Source: a virus. Taken from it: a stretch of 63,908 bases of DNA. The notes beneath the pieces are model-generated. The model was not told the origin of the DNA. It saw nothing but the letters and a program-made list of their open reading frames with translations, and searched no databases. Location: positions 1 to 63,908 of the IMG/VR virus record IMGVR_UViG_3300032087_005153; one strand, written 5' to 3'. This document shows positions 16,354-26,264 of the stretch, piece by piece. How positions within the stretch are numbered: position 1 is the stretch's first letter; every line of letters begins with the position of its first letter. A program made the translations under genes and the position numbers.

Positions 16354-18563
16354 TGTATAAGCAAACTTTAGTTAAAGCCGTTACACCAATAAAGCCTAAC
16401 ATTATTAAAAGAATGAATAGGTATAAAAAATGGGAATACGGTTATAATAAAGAATACGATATTATAATTATCAGTAAAGACGGAACTATTGGTGAAATAC
16501 TTGAAATACAAAATTTGTGTATAGCATTACCATCGGTTCCTAAAGAAGTAGTTAATACTGATAACAAATGGGTTGCTGAGGATTATCCTAAGGAGCTTAA
16601 AAACATTAAAAGTATATTTGATTGGGAAAGTTATCCGGAATCATTTAAATCTGAATGGTACGCATATATTGATAGAGAATTTACTAGACGTGAAGAAGGG
16701 CATTGGTTTAATAATAGAGGTGTTGCTACTTATATTACTGGTACTCATTACATGTACTTGCAGTGGACCAAGATTGATGTGGGGAAACCAGATTATAGGG
16801 AAGCAAACAGATTATTCTTTATATTTTGGGAGGCATGCAAAGCAGATAAAAGAAGTTATGGAATGTGCTACCTCAAAAATAGACGGTCTGGCTTTAGCTT
16901 CATGTCGTCCGCGGAAACTGTTAACCAAGCAACAATTACATCAGATGCTAGATTTGGAATATTATCAAAGTCCGGAGCTGATGCTAAAAAAATGTTTACC
17001 GATAAAGTTGTACCCATATCGGTTAACTATCCATTCTTTTTCAAACCCATACAAGATGGAATGGACAGGCCGAAATCAGAATTGGCATACAGGGTACCAG
17101 CATCAAAGCTTACTAAAAAGTCGATTACAGAAAAGAGTGAAAGACAAATACTCGAGGGGCTTGATACAACAATAGACTGGAAGAATACAGGTGATAATAG
17201 TTATGACGGTGAAAAACTAAAACTATTAGTGCATGATGAATCAGGTAAATGGGAAAGACCTGATAATATATTAAATAACTGGAGAGTTACAAAAACAACA
17301 CTACGACTGGGTAGTAGAATTATTGGTAAATGTATGATGGGGTCAACATCCAATGCATTAGAAAAAGGAGGTGACAACTTTAAAAAACTTTATCATGACT
17401 CAGACGTTACAAAAAGAAATCGCAATGGACAGACTAGCTCGGGATTATATAGTTTGTTCATACCTATGGAATGGAACTACGAAGGATACATTGATTCTTT
17501 TGGATACCCTGTCTTTGATACTACAGAAGAACCCGTCCTTGGAGTGGATGGAGAATACATCGATACAGGTGTCATCAACTTTTGGGAAAATGAAGTTGAG
17601 GGGTTAAAGCATGATAGCGACGGTTTAAATGAATATTATCGGCAGTTTCCAAGAACAGAAGAACACGCTTTTAGAGATGAAGCTAAAAATAGTATATTTA
17701 ATTTAGCTAAAATATACGAGCAAATTGATTTTAATGAAGATGCAACTCGCGATGGTCTTATAACAAAAGGATCATTTAATTGGGAAAATGGTATTAAAGA
17801 TTCAAAAGTAATATTTACACCAAACCCTAACGGAAGGTTTTTAATTTCTTGGGTTCCAGATAAAAATATTCAAAATAATGTAATACTAAAAAATGGTATA
17901 AAATATCCCGGTAATGAGCATATAGGTGCCTTTGGATGTGACTCATATGATATATCCGGCACAACAGATGGAGTTGGTTCAAAAGGAGCGCTTCATGGGC
18001 TTACTACTTTTAGTATGGAAAATGCACCGCCGCATACATTTTTTTTAGAATATGTATCAAGACCGCAAACAGCAGAAATGTTTTTTGAAGATGTTTTAAT
18101 GGCTATTGTATTTTATGGAATGCCAATACTTGCTGAAAATAATAAGCCTAGATTATTGTATCATTTAAGAAGAAGGGGTTATAGAGGATTTTCAATGAAT
18201 CGGCCAGATAAAATTTGGAATAAGCTTTCTGTAACAGAAAAAGAAATAGGTGGTATACCTAATACATCTGAAGATATAAAACAAGCTCATGCCGCAGCTA
18301 TTGAAACATATATAAATAAATATGTGGGATATACAGAAGAAGGTAATAGTGGTAATATATATTTTAATAAAACACTAAATGATTGGGCTAAATTTGATAT
18401 AAATAAAAGAACAAAGTATGACGCTGCTATTAGCTCTGGGCTCGCTATTATGGCTTGCAATAGGCATTTATATCATCCAAAACCAAAAATAGAACGTCAA
18501 GAGCTGGGTATAAAAATAAAAAGATTTAATAATAAAGGAATGCATTCGCAAATAATTAAATAG
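16353..18563 (+). CDS. terL: Terminase large subunit
   Basis: 736 residues. The ATPase half has a deviant Walker A, KNRRSGFSFMSS at residues 175-186, of the kind seen in some marine and Bacteroidetes phage terminases, and a Walker B-like LLVHDESGKWE near 290-300. The nuclease half begins with GAFGCDSYDISG (Asp530), the first acidic residue of an RNase H-like nuclease, and continues with ...TTDGVGSKGALHGL. It powers DNA packaging through the portal, whose gene follows 1 base later, and cuts concatemers. The missing canonical P-loop Lys position is the unusual point. Confidence 0.85.
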   Translation: MYKQTLVKAVTPIKPNIIKRMNRYKKWEYGYNKEYDIIIISKDGTIGEILEIQNLCIALPSVPKEVVNTDNKWVAEDYPKELKNIKSIFDWESYPESFKSEWYAYIDREFTRREEGHWFNNRGVATYITGTHYMYLQWTKIDVGKPDYREANRLFFIFWEACKADKRSYGMCYLKNRRSGFSFMSSAETVNQATITSDARFGILSKSGADAKKMFTDKVVPISVNYPFFFKPIQDGMDRPKSELAYRVPASKLTKKSITEKSERQILEGLDTTIDWKNTGDNSYDGEKLKLLVHDESGKWERPDNILNNWRVTKTTLRLGSRIIGKCMMGSTSNALEKGGDNFKKLYHDSDVTKRNRNGQTSSGLYSLFIPMEWNYEGYIDSFGYPVFDTTEEPVLGVDGEYIDTGVINFWENEVEGLKHDSDGLNEYYRQFPRTEEHAFRDEAKNSIFNLAKIYEQIDFNEDATRDGLITKGSFNWENGIKDSKVIFTPNPNGRFLISWVPDKNIQNNVILKNGIKYPGNEHIGAFGCDSYDISGTTDGVGSKGALHGLTTFSMENAPPHTFFLEYVSRPQTAEMFFEDVLMAIVFYGMPILAENNKPRLLYHLRRRGYRGFSMNRPDKIWNKLSVTEKEIGGIPNTSEDIKQAHAAAIETYINKYVGYTEEGNSGNIYFNKTLNDWAKFDINKRTKYDAAISSGLAIMACNRHLYHPKPKIERQELGIKIKRFNNKGMHSQIIK

Positions 18564-18564
18564 C

Positions 18565-20988
18565 ATGGCTGAAACAATATTAAAAAGTTCATTTCCAAGT
18601 CAAATAGCAAGTGACGCAGAAAAGGCTAGTGAAGAATACGGGTTAAAGGTTGCCCGTGCTATTGAGCATGAATGGTTTAAAAGAGACAGTGGTGCAACAC
18701 GCTTCTATTCTAATAGAGATGAGTTTCATAGATTACGCTTATATGCTAGAGGTGAACAGTCGGTAAAAAAATATAAAGATGAATTATCTATTAATGGTGA
18801 TTTATCTTATTTAAATTTAGATTGGAAACCCGTACCAATTATTCCTAAGTTTGTAGATATTGTTGTTAATGGAATGTCTGATAGGCTTTATGATATTAAA
18901 GCATTTTCACAAGATCCATCTTCTATAAAAGAAAGAACTAATTATGTAGAGTCTATTTTAGAAGATATGCAATCGCGTGAAATTTCTGATCAAATAATGC
19001 AACAACTTGGAATCAACGTATATAATACGGATCCATCAAAATTACCTGAATCAGAAGAGGAGCTTTCTTTACATATGCAGCTTGAATATAAACAAGCAAT
19101 TGAAATTGCGGAAGAGCAGGCTATTAATTCAATATTTAATAATAATAATATTGATCTTATAAGAAAAAGAGTAAATTACGATTTAACTGTTATTGGTATT
19201 GGTGCTGTTAAAAATGAATTTACAAATTCAGAAGGAATAAAGTTAAAGTACGTTGACCCGGCTGATTTAGTATATTCTTATACAGATTCACCTTACTTTG
19301 ATGATATATATTATGTCGGAGAAGTTAAGTCTGTGACTATCAACGAGTTAAAACAACAATTTCCAAATTTAACAGACGAAGATCTTAAGGAATTATCAAA
19401 ACAAGGCGTTCAGACACCAGCTTCCCATAATAGATATATTAATGAGGATAGCGTTTTAGATGCAAATACTATTCAAGTTTTATATTTTAATTATAAAACA
19501 TATAATAACGAAGTATTTAAAATAAAGAAAACAGCATCTGGTGCTGATAAAGCAATTCCTAAAAATGACCAATTTAACCCGCCTAAAGATGATAGATCAA
19601 GATTTACAAAAGAATCAAGATCTATAGATGTGGTTTATGATGGAGCTTTTGTATTAGGAACAAAACATTTGCTTAAATGGGAAATTGCTAAAAATATGGT
19701 AAGGCCTAAAAGCGATACAACAAAAGTAATGATGAATTATAATATTGTAGCGCCTAGAATATACAAAGGGAGAGTTGAATCTCTTGTTAGCCGTATTACA
19801 GGTTTTGCTGATATGATTCAATTAACTCATTTAAAATTACAGCAAGTAATGTCTAGAATGATTCCAGATGGAGTTTATTTAGATGCAGATGGTCTTGCTG
19901 AAATTGATTTAGGCAATGGAACAAATTATAATCCTCAAGAAGCATTAAATATGTTTTTTCAAACAGGTTCTGTAATTGGTAGATCAATGACTACTGATGG
20001 CGATATGAATCCTGGAAGAGTGCCAATACAAGAATTAACATCTAATGGCGGTAATAATAAAATAAGTTCATTAATAAATACTTATAATTATTATTTACAA
20101 ATGATCCGTGATGTAACCGGATTAAATGAAGCGCGCGATGGTTCTATGCCTGATAAAAATGCTTTAGTAGGCGTTCAAAAATTAGCTGCTGCAAATTCAA
20201 ATACAGCTACAAGACATATATTACAATCAAGTTTATATCTTGTTGCTAAAACAGCTGAAGCAATTAGTTTAAGAATATCTGATGTATTAGAATATTCACC
20301 AACAAGGGACGCTTTTATTTCAAGCATTGGTAGGTTTAATGTAGGGACACTTGAAGATATTAAAAATATGCATTTGCATGACTTTGGTATTTTTATTGAG
20401 TTATCTCCGGATGAAGAAGAAAAACAAATGCTTGAAAATAATATTCAACAAGCATTAGCTAAAGATCAAATATATCTTGAGGATGCAATTGATATTAGAG
20501 AAGTTAAAAACCTTAAGCTGGCTAATCAACTATTAAAAGTACGTAGACGTAAAAAATTAGAATTAGATCAGCAAAGACAGCAAGCTAATATACAAGCTCA
20601 GGCAGACGCAAATTCTCAAAATACTCAAGTTGCTGCGCAAATGGAAATTCAAAAGAATGAAGCCATTACAAACCAAAAAGCTCAACTTGTTCAAATGGAG
20701 GCAGATCTTGAAATGCAAAAAATGCAACAAGAAAAAGAACTTAAGAAAGAACTTATGCGATTCGAGTTCGATCTTAATATTGCATTGAAAGATAAAGAAG
20801 GCGAAGCATATACTAATAGAGAAAAGTATAAAGAAGACCGTAAAGACGAAAGAACTAGAATACAGGCATCCCAACAATCTAAACTTATTGAACAACGTAA
20901 GGATAAAAAAGGGGAGCAAGAATTTGAATCTGCAGGTAATGATACCATGGGTAGCGGATTTAATTTAGAAATGTTTGAACCAAGATAA
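18565..20988 (+). CDS. Portal protein
   Basis: 807 residues, directly after the large terminase. The N-terminal ~120 residues and the central region (LVSRITGFADMIQLTHLKLQQVM then IRDVTGLNEARDGSMPDKNALVG) are typical of large portals of marine podophages. The C-terminal ~170 residues form a long Gln/Lys/Glu-rich coiled coil (QQRQQANIQAQADANSQNT and EMQKMQQEKELKKEL), perhaps the barrel that reaches into the head. Portals form the dodecameric ring at the packaging vertex. Assigned from position, length and this architecture. Confidence 0.75.
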   Translation: MAETILKSSFPSQIASDAEKASEEYGLKVARAIEHEWFKRDSGATRFYSNRDEFHRLRLYARGEQSVKKYKDELSINGDLSYLNLDWKPVPIIPKFVDIVVNGMSDRLYDIKAFSQDPSSIKERTNYVESILEDMQSREISDQIMQQLGINVYNTDPSKLPESEEELSLHMQLEYKQAIEIAEEQAINSIFNNNNIDLIRKRVNYDLTVIGIGAVKNEFTNSEGIKLKYVDPADLVYSYTDSPYFDDIYYVGEVKSVTINELKQQFPNLTDEDLKELSKQGVQTPASHNRYINEDSVLDANTIQVLYFNYKTYNNEVFKIKKTASGADKAIPKNDQFNPPKDDRSRFTKESRSIDVVYDGAFVLGTKHLLKWEIAKNMVRPKSDTTKVMMNYNIVAPRIYKGRVESLVSRITGFADMIQLTHLKLQQVMSRMIPDGVYLDADGLAEIDLGNGTNYNPQEALNMFFQTGSVIGRSMTTDGDMNPGRVPIQELTSNGGNNKISSLINTYNYYLQMIRDVTGLNEARDGSMPDKNALVGVQKLAAANSNTATRHILQSSLYLVAKTAEAISLRISDVLEYSPTRDAFISSIGRFNVGTLEDIKNMHLHDFGIFIELSPDEEEKQMLENNIQQALAKDQIYLEDAIDIREVKNLKLANQLLKVRRRKKLELDQQRQQANIQAQADANSQNTQVAAQMEIQKNEAITNQKAQLVQMEADLEMQKMQQEKELKKELMRFEFDLNIALKDKEGEAYTNREKYKEDRKDERTRIQASQQSKLIEQRKDKKGEQEFESAGNDTMGSGFNLEMFEPR

Positions 20989-21022
20989 TACCCAATTTTT
21001 TTTAATTTTATAATATTTTATT

Positions 21023-22321
21023 ATGGCAGAAGAAGCAACAAATGTTGAAGAAACTGTTCAAGAAGAAGCACAACAAAATGTGCAAGAAACAGTTGAACAA
21101 CAAGCAAAAGAAAAACAAGCAGAAGATACTGCGGTTATTGAAACAAAAGATGATGATACCAATATCACTACTGATGAAGATGGTACAATCAAAATTGATT
21201 TAAGAAAACAACCTAAAACAAAAGAAGATGCCGTTCAAGAGCAAAGCGCAGATGAGATTTCTGTACGCAACGAATCCGAAACTAGCAGCGGAGTACAAGA
21301 GCAAAACGACGAAGAAGCAAATGAAACAACTGCCGGAGAAAGTAACACCTCTGACAATGAGATGCCAGTCGTCGAACTTGTACAAGATGAAGAAACGGTA
21401 GAAAAAGAACCAAGCTTAGCGGATAAAATAAAAGATATTCCAAATAAGCTTAAAGAAGATACAGAAGATGTAAATAATAATCAAGAAGCCAGTGAGTTAC
21501 CTGAAAACATCAACAAATTAGTTGAGTTTATGAAAGACACTGGCGGAACACTTGAAGATTATGTAAATCTTAATAAAAATTACGACGATATGGAGGATAT
21601 GAGTTTGCTCCGTGAATATTATCGTCAGTCTAAACCTCATTTATCAGAAGATGAAATTTCTTTTTTAATAGAAGATAGTTTTTCGTATGATGAAGAGGTT
21701 GAAGAAGAAAGAGATATTAAACGCAAACAATTAGCGTTAAAAGAAAGCATTGCTGAAGCTAAATCAAATCTTACTAGTTTAAAGAGTAAGTATTACGATG
21801 ATCTTAAGTTAAGTTCAAAGTTAACTCCAGAACAAAGAGAGGCGGTTGAGTTTTACAATACATATAAACAAGAACAAAGTCAATCACAGCAATTAGCACA
21901 ACAACAAAGATCTATATTTCAAGAAAAAACAAATGAATTGTTTTCCGAAAACTTCAAAGGTTTTGAATATAAAGTAGGCGATAAAAAATATAGATTCAAT
22001 GTTAAAGATGTTAATAATGTTAAAGATTCCCAAGCAGATATTAATTCATTAGTTAGCAGGTTTGTTAATGAAAATAATGAAATGTCAGATGCAGCGGGTT
22101 ACCATAAAGCATTATTTACTGCAATGAATGCTGATTCAATTGCTAATCATTTTTATGAGCAAGGTAAAGCCGATGCGATTAAAGATCAAATGGCTAAATC
22201 TAAAAACGTAGATATGAATCCACGTGGTACTCATGAAGCGGTTACAACTGATTCAGGGTTTAAAATACGGGCTATAAGCGGTGAGGACAGTTCTAAATTA
22301 CGTATAAAACTTAGACAATAA
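21023..22321 (+). CDS. Scaffold-like acidic protein
   Basis: 432 residues between portal and major capsid protein. The first ~150 residues are low-complexity and very acidic (E, Q, T, D), followed by helical, coiled-coil-like segments (KRKQLALKESIAEAKSNLTSLKSK cut here by charge) and a basic C-terminus ending KLRIKLRQ. This acidic, helical profile and position match capsid scaffolding proteins, which fill the procapsid and leave before packaging. No protease motif is seen. Confidence 0.6.
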   Translation: MAEEATNVEETVQEEAQQNVQETVEQQAKEKQAEDTAVIETKDDDTNITTDEDGTIKIDLRKQPKTKEDAVQEQSADEISVRNESETSSGVQEQNDEEANETTAGESNTSDNEMPVVELVQDEETVEKEPSLADKIKDIPNKLKEDTEDVNNNQEASELPENINKLVEFMKDTGGTLEDYVNLNKNYDDMEDMSLLREYYRQSKPHLSEDEISFLIEDSFSYDEEVEEERDIKRKQLALKESIAEAKSNLTSLKSKYYDDLKLSSKLTPEQREAVEFYNTYKQEQSQSQQLAQQQRSIFQEKTNELFSENFKGFEYKVGDKKYRFNVKDVNNVKDSQADINSLVSRFVNENNEMSDAAGYHKALFTAMNADSIANHFYEQGKADAIKDQMAKSKNVDMNPRGTHEAVTTDSGFKIRAISGEDSSKLRIKLRQ

Positions 22322-22340
22322 CACTTAAAAATAATTTAAA

Positions 22341-23771
22341 ATGGGATTATTTGCAACTGGTGGATCGTTTCCTGCTGGATTAACGCCTACACCAACTAAA
22401 ACACTTTTTGCTGGTAACTATCTTACTTTTGATAGTGCAACTGGCGGCGGAACTTTCGCACAACAATTTTTACCAGACGTATACGAAAAGGAAGTTGAGC
22501 GTTACGGAAATCGCTCTGTTTCTTCTTTCTTACGCATGGTAGGAGCTGAAATTCCTTCTGCTTCAGATCAAGTTATTTGGTCAGAACAAGGAAGATTACA
22601 TATTGCTTATGATGCTGCAACTGTTGTAGCTGCTACTAGCACTATTACTGAAACAGACCACGCTGTACGAGCTGGACAAACAGTAGTTATTTCTCAGGAC
22701 CTTACAACTGTAAAAGCTGTTGTAACTAGCGTTCCTGATGCTGATACTATTGTTGTTGCTCCTTATGCTGGTACTGATCTTGCTGGACTTGGAATTACTG
22801 ACGGAGCTATCAAACTATTTGTTTATGGTTCTGAATTTGGTAAAGGTACAAGCGGTATGGTTGGATCTGTAGATGCTGGTTTTGAGCAATTTAGCAACTC
22901 ACCTATCATTATTAAAGATAAGTATTCAATCTCTGGATCTGATGCTGCACAAATCGGATGGGTTGAAGTTACTACTGAAAACGGTGCTTCTGGATACCTT
23001 TGGTATTTAAAATCAGAGCATGAAACAAGACTTCGTTTTGAAGATTATCTTGAAATGTCTGTAGTTGAAGGAGAACTTGCTTCTGCTACTGGTGCTGGTT
23101 CTGCCGCTAATGCTGGATATAAAGGTACTGAAGGTCTTTTTGCTGCTATTGAAAGCCGCGGAAATATCTACCAAAACTTTAATTCAGGTGAAGCTACTCT
23201 TGCAAACTCAGGAGCTGATAGAACTGCACTACAAGATTTTGATGAAATTCTTAAGAATCTTGACAAGCAAGGGGCAATTGAAGAAAACATGCTTTTCTTA
23301 AACAGGGCTACTGCGCTTGCTTTTGATGATATGCTAGGGGCTGTAAATGCTCACTATAATGGTGGTACTTCTTACGGAGTATTCAACAATAGCGAGGATA
23401 TGGCACTTAACTTAGGATTTAGTGGTTTCCGCAGAGGATCTTATGACTTCTACAAAACTGACTGGAAATACTTAAATGATGCTGCTACACGTGGTCTTAC
23501 TGAAGATATTGATGGTGTACTTGTACCTGCTGGTACTTCAACTGTATACGATCAGCAACTAGGTAAGAACATCAAGCGTCCTTTCTTACACGTACGCTAT
23601 CGTGCTTCTGAAGCTGATGATCGTAAAATGAAATCTTGGATCACTGGATCTGTAGGTGGAGTTTATACTTCTGAAACTGATGAAATGAACGTTAACTTCT
23701 TGTCAGAAAGATGTTTATGTGTTCAAGGTGCTAACAACTTTGTATTATTCAAGTCTGTTGCTCAATCATAA
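22341..23771 (+). CDS. Major capsid protein
   Basis: 476 residues, immediately after the scaffold-like gene. It begins MGLFATGGSFPAGLTPTP and continues with YEKEVERYGNRSVSSFLR and QVIWSEQGRLHIAYD, like capsid proteins of marine podophages I recall. Compared with its neighbours it prefers G/C-ending and host-optimal-looking codons (GCT, GGT, CTT, AAC), as expected for the most abundant phage protein. It is followed at once by a strong hairpin (23782-23820). Confidence 0.8.
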   Translation: MGLFATGGSFPAGLTPTPTKTLFAGNYLTFDSATGGGTFAQQFLPDVYEKEVERYGNRSVSSFLRMVGAEIPSASDQVIWSEQGRLHIAYDAATVVAATSTITETDHAVRAGQTVVISQDLTTVKAVVTSVPDADTIVVAPYAGTDLAGLGITDGAIKLFVYGSEFGKGTSGMVGSVDAGFEQFSNSPIIIKDKYSISGSDAAQIGWVEVTTENGASGYLWYLKSEHETRLRFEDYLEMSVVEGELASATGAGSAANAGYKGTEGLFAAIESRGNIYQNFNSGEATLANSGADRTALQDFDEILKNLDKQGAIEENMLFLNRATALAFDDMLGAVNAHYNGGTSYGVFNNSEDMALNLGFSGFRRGSYDFYKTDWKYLNDAATRGLTEDIDGVLVPAGTSTVYDQQLGKNIKRPFLHVRYRASEADDRKMKSWITGSVGGVYTSETDEMNVNFLSERCLCVQGANNFVLFKSVAQS

Positions 23772-23781
23772 TTACTAATGT

Positions 23782-23820
23782 AGAGATGGGGCGTCTTTAA
23801 GGCGCCTCTATCTTTACTTT
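23782..23820 (+). terminator. Terminator after the major capsid gene
   Basis: AGATGGGGCGTC pairs with GGCGCCTCTATCT around a TTTAA loop (about 12 bp with wobbles and one bulge), followed by TTTACTTTTT. This is the best terminator-like structure in the plus-strand half and would raise capsid mRNA relative to downstream genes or protect its 3' end. Confidence 0.7.
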
Positions 23821-23844
23821 TTATCAATTTTATTATATTATATT

Positions 23845-24618
23845 ATGGCTACAAAAACAAAGCAGCCTGAAGCTTCTAATAGCTCTTGGGCAGTAAAAGA
23901 TAGAACTTATATTTTAAAAGGCAATAAATCGCCTATAACATATACTTTAGCCTCAAAGCATCATAGTAGAAATCCATTAATGTGGTTTGATGAAGAACAA
24001 GGCTATGCAAGAGAATTAAGATATGCTTCAAATCAAAAGTCTCCTTTTGTTGATGAACAATCTGGATTTTCAACATTAAAGCATATTGTATTTAGAAATG
24101 GATCATTATTTGTTCCAAAATCTGATCAAGCTTTACAAAAATTATTATCATTATATCATCCTCAAAAAGATAAAACTTATTATGAGCTTGACAATGTAGC
24201 AGAAGCTACTGATGAACTTGCTGATATAGAAATAGAAATTACAGCGCTAAATTTAGCAAAAGACCTAGACGTTGAGCATGCTGAAGCGGTCTTAAGGGTA
24301 GAGCAGGGCTCTTCTGTTTCTAGAATGACAACAGCAGAAATTAAAAGAGATTTATTATTATTTGCAAAACGTAATCCTGGATTATTTATTGAATTGGTCG
24401 AAGATGACAACGTTCAATTAAGAAATTTTGGAATTAAAGCAACTGAAGCAAATATTATTCGTTTATCACAAGACCAAAGATCTTTTCATTGGGCTAGTAA
24501 TGATAAAAAATTAATGTCAGTACCTTTTGACGAAAATCCGTATTCAGCATTAGCTGCTTACTTTAAAACAGACGAAGGAACTGAAGTATATAAATCAATA
24601 GAAAAGAAATTAAAATAA
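23845..24618 (+). CDS. Conserved virion-region protein of 257 residues
   Basis: Located after the capsid gene and flanked by two hairpins. The N-terminus carries TYILKGNKSPITYTLASKH and NPLMWFDEE; the middle is acidic and helical; the C-terminus has LLLFAKRNPGLFIELVEDD then FDENPYSALAAYFKT. I recall similar proteins downstream of capsid genes in marine phages. It could be a head decoration or completion protein. Function not established. Confidence 0.5.
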   Translation: MATKTKQPEASNSSWAVKDRTYILKGNKSPITYTLASKHHSRNPLMWFDEEQGYARELRYASNQKSPFVDEQSGFSTLKHIVFRNGSLFVPKSDQALQKLLSLYHPQKDKTYYELDNVAEATDELADIEIEITALNLAKDLDVEHAEAVLRVEQGSSVSRMTTAEIKRDLLLFAKRNPGLFIELVEDDNVQLRNFGIKATEANIIRLSQDQRSFHWASNDKKLMSVPFDENPYSALAAYFKTDEGTEVYKSIEKKLK

Positions 24619-24627
24619 TCATCTTAT

Positions 24628-24660
24628 AGTGATGGGATCACTTAAGGTGGTCCCTTCATT
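24628..24660 (+). terminator. Second hairpin downstream of the capsid region
   Basis: AGTGATGGGATCAC (24628-24641) pairs with GGTGGTCCCTTCATT (24646-24660) over 14 positions with one mismatch and two or three wobbles, with a TTAA loop. The following ATAATAAAAAG is A+T-rich but lacks a T-run. It brackets the 257-residue gene together with the hairpin at 23782. Confidence 0.6.
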
Positions 24661-24677
24661 ATAATAAAAAGAATAGT

Positions 24678-25367
24678 ATGGTTAGTGTAGATACGGTATA
24701 CCAAACAGTATTGGCAATACTTAATAAAGAAAACAGAGGATATATGACTCCACAAGAGTTTAATCTTCTAGCTAATCAAGCTCAAAGTGAAATATTTGAG
24801 CAATATTTTTATGATTTAAATCAATATAATCGCCGAGGCGAAATAAATAATGAATTTGCAAATATAGTTCAAAATATTAAAGAAAAAATTGATTTATTCA
24901 AAATACAAGAGTTTGATTTAATCTATTTCAATGGATCATATGAATTACCCGCTAACTTGTATAGATTAGGTAGCGTACAATATGGCTATACAGAAATAGA
25001 ACAAGTAAATAGCAAAGAATTTCTTTACGTACTTAATTCTCCATTAACTGCCCCCTCTGAATCATTTCCCGTATATATAAGAGTAGATAATACAATACAA
25101 GTATATCCAGCTAGTATTATACAAGAAGTAACTTGTAACTATATAAAAACGCCAACTACTGTAAACTGGACTTACAAAACAGTTAATGGTACCGCTTTGT
25201 ATAATCCTTCTTCAACTGATCATAATAATTTTGAATTACACCCATCAGAGGAAGTAACTTTAGTAAATAAAATATTAACTCTTGCTGGTGTTATTATTAA
25301 ACAACCTGATATAACTCAAATAGGTGAAGCTAAGGATAATAAAAAAATAACACAAGAAAAATCATAA
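24678..25367 (+). CDS. Head-tail connector or ring protein (229 aa)
   Basis: Begins MVSVDTVYQTVLAILNKENRGYMTPQEFN, a start I recall from ring and connector proteins of Bacteroidetes and crAss-like podophages (split here after 18 residues: RGYMTPQEFN is the distinctive part). The following NQAQSEIFEQYFYD and FNGSYELPANLYRLGSV fit a mixed helix-strand fold. Its place between capsid and the giant tail protein supports a connector role. Exact position in the virion is unknown. Confidence 0.6.
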   Translation: MVSVDTVYQTVLAILNKENRGYMTPQEFNLLANQAQSEIFEQYFYDLNQYNRRGEINNEFANIVQNIKEKIDLFKIQEFDLIYFNGSYELPANLYRLGSVQYGYTEIEQVNSKEFLYVLNSPLTAPSESFPVYIRVDNTIQVYPASIIQEVTCNYIKTPTTVNWTYKTVNGTALYNPSSTDHNNFELHPSEEVTLVNKILTLAGVIIKQPDITQIGEAKDNKKITQEKS

Positions 25368-25370
25368 TAA

Positions 25371-26261
25371 ATGGCATTAGCAAAATTACCTCCATCGGAA
25401 CATTACGATATTTCTAGCGACCAAGGCGCATATCAGTTTATAACTTTAAAAGATATTATTAATAACTTTATTGTTTCTCAAGTAGGAGATGACAAAATTA
25501 TAAAAAAAGCAAAACGTGCTGAAGTATTATATCATGCGCAGCGCGGGATTGCTGAATTAAATTATGATACACTTGGAAATATAAGAACACAAGAAATTGA
25601 TTTAGGTCCCTCACTTTCAATACCTATTCCTCATGATTATGTAAATTTAGTTGATATAAGCTTCGTGGATAAACATGGTATTTTAAGAACTATTGCTAAA
25701 AATAAATTAACTGATTTACCTGAAATGATATATCAGGATTATGATTATAGTTATTTATTTGGTGGTGAAGGCGAATTATTAACTACGGATGATTCTATAA
25801 CTGCAGAAAACTTTAGAAAAGGTAATGAAAACCAAGCGTCTGCAAGAGATTCTGTAGATTCATTAGAAGAGGGCTATGGCTATAATATAGATTACGGTAA
25901 AAGATATGGCTTAGATACAACTACTGCAACAAAAAATGGTAGCTATATTATAAGCGATAAATTTGGAACAATAAGTTTTTCTAGTGATCTTGCTAATCAA
26001 ACTATAGTATTAAGATATATATCAGACGGATTACATTCTGATGAAGATATGCGAATTCACAAGTTTGCTGAAGAAGCTATATATAAAATAATATCTTATG
26101 GTATAATGTCATCTAAATCAAATATTCCTGAATACCAAATTAATAGAGTTAAAAAAGAAAAAAGAGCCGCTATTAGAAATGCTAAAATAAGATTAGCAAA
26201 ATTAAGCCCAGGCGAGATTATTCAAGAATTAAGAGGTAAATCCAAACAAATTAAACACTAA
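25371..26261 (+). CDS. Tail connector or adaptor protein (296 aa)
   Basis: Starts 3 bases after the previous stop. Contains ITLKDIINNFIVSQVG and KRAEVLYHAQRGIAELNYD, then IPIPHDYVNLVDISFVD, a pattern like gp11/TTPA-type adaptor proteins at the neck of podophages (helical bundle plus small beta-domain). The C-terminus is basic (KKEKRAAIRNAK). It precedes the giant tail protein by 3 bases. Assignment by pattern and context. Confidence 0.6.
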   Translation: MALAKLPPSEHYDISSDQGAYQFITLKDIINNFIVSQVGDDKIIKKAKRAEVLYHAQRGIAELNYDTLGNIRTQEIDLGPSLSIPIPHDYVNLVDISFVDKHGILRTIAKNKLTDLPEMIYQDYDYSYLFGGEGELLTTDDSITAENFRKGNENQASARDSVDSLEEGYGYNIDYGKRYGLDTTTATKNGSYIISDKFGTISFSSDLANQTIVLRYISDGLHSDEDMRIHKFAEEAIYKIISYGIMSSKSNIPEYQINRVKKEKRAAIRNAKIRLAKLSPGEIIQELRGKSKQIKH

Positions 26262-26264
26262 TAC

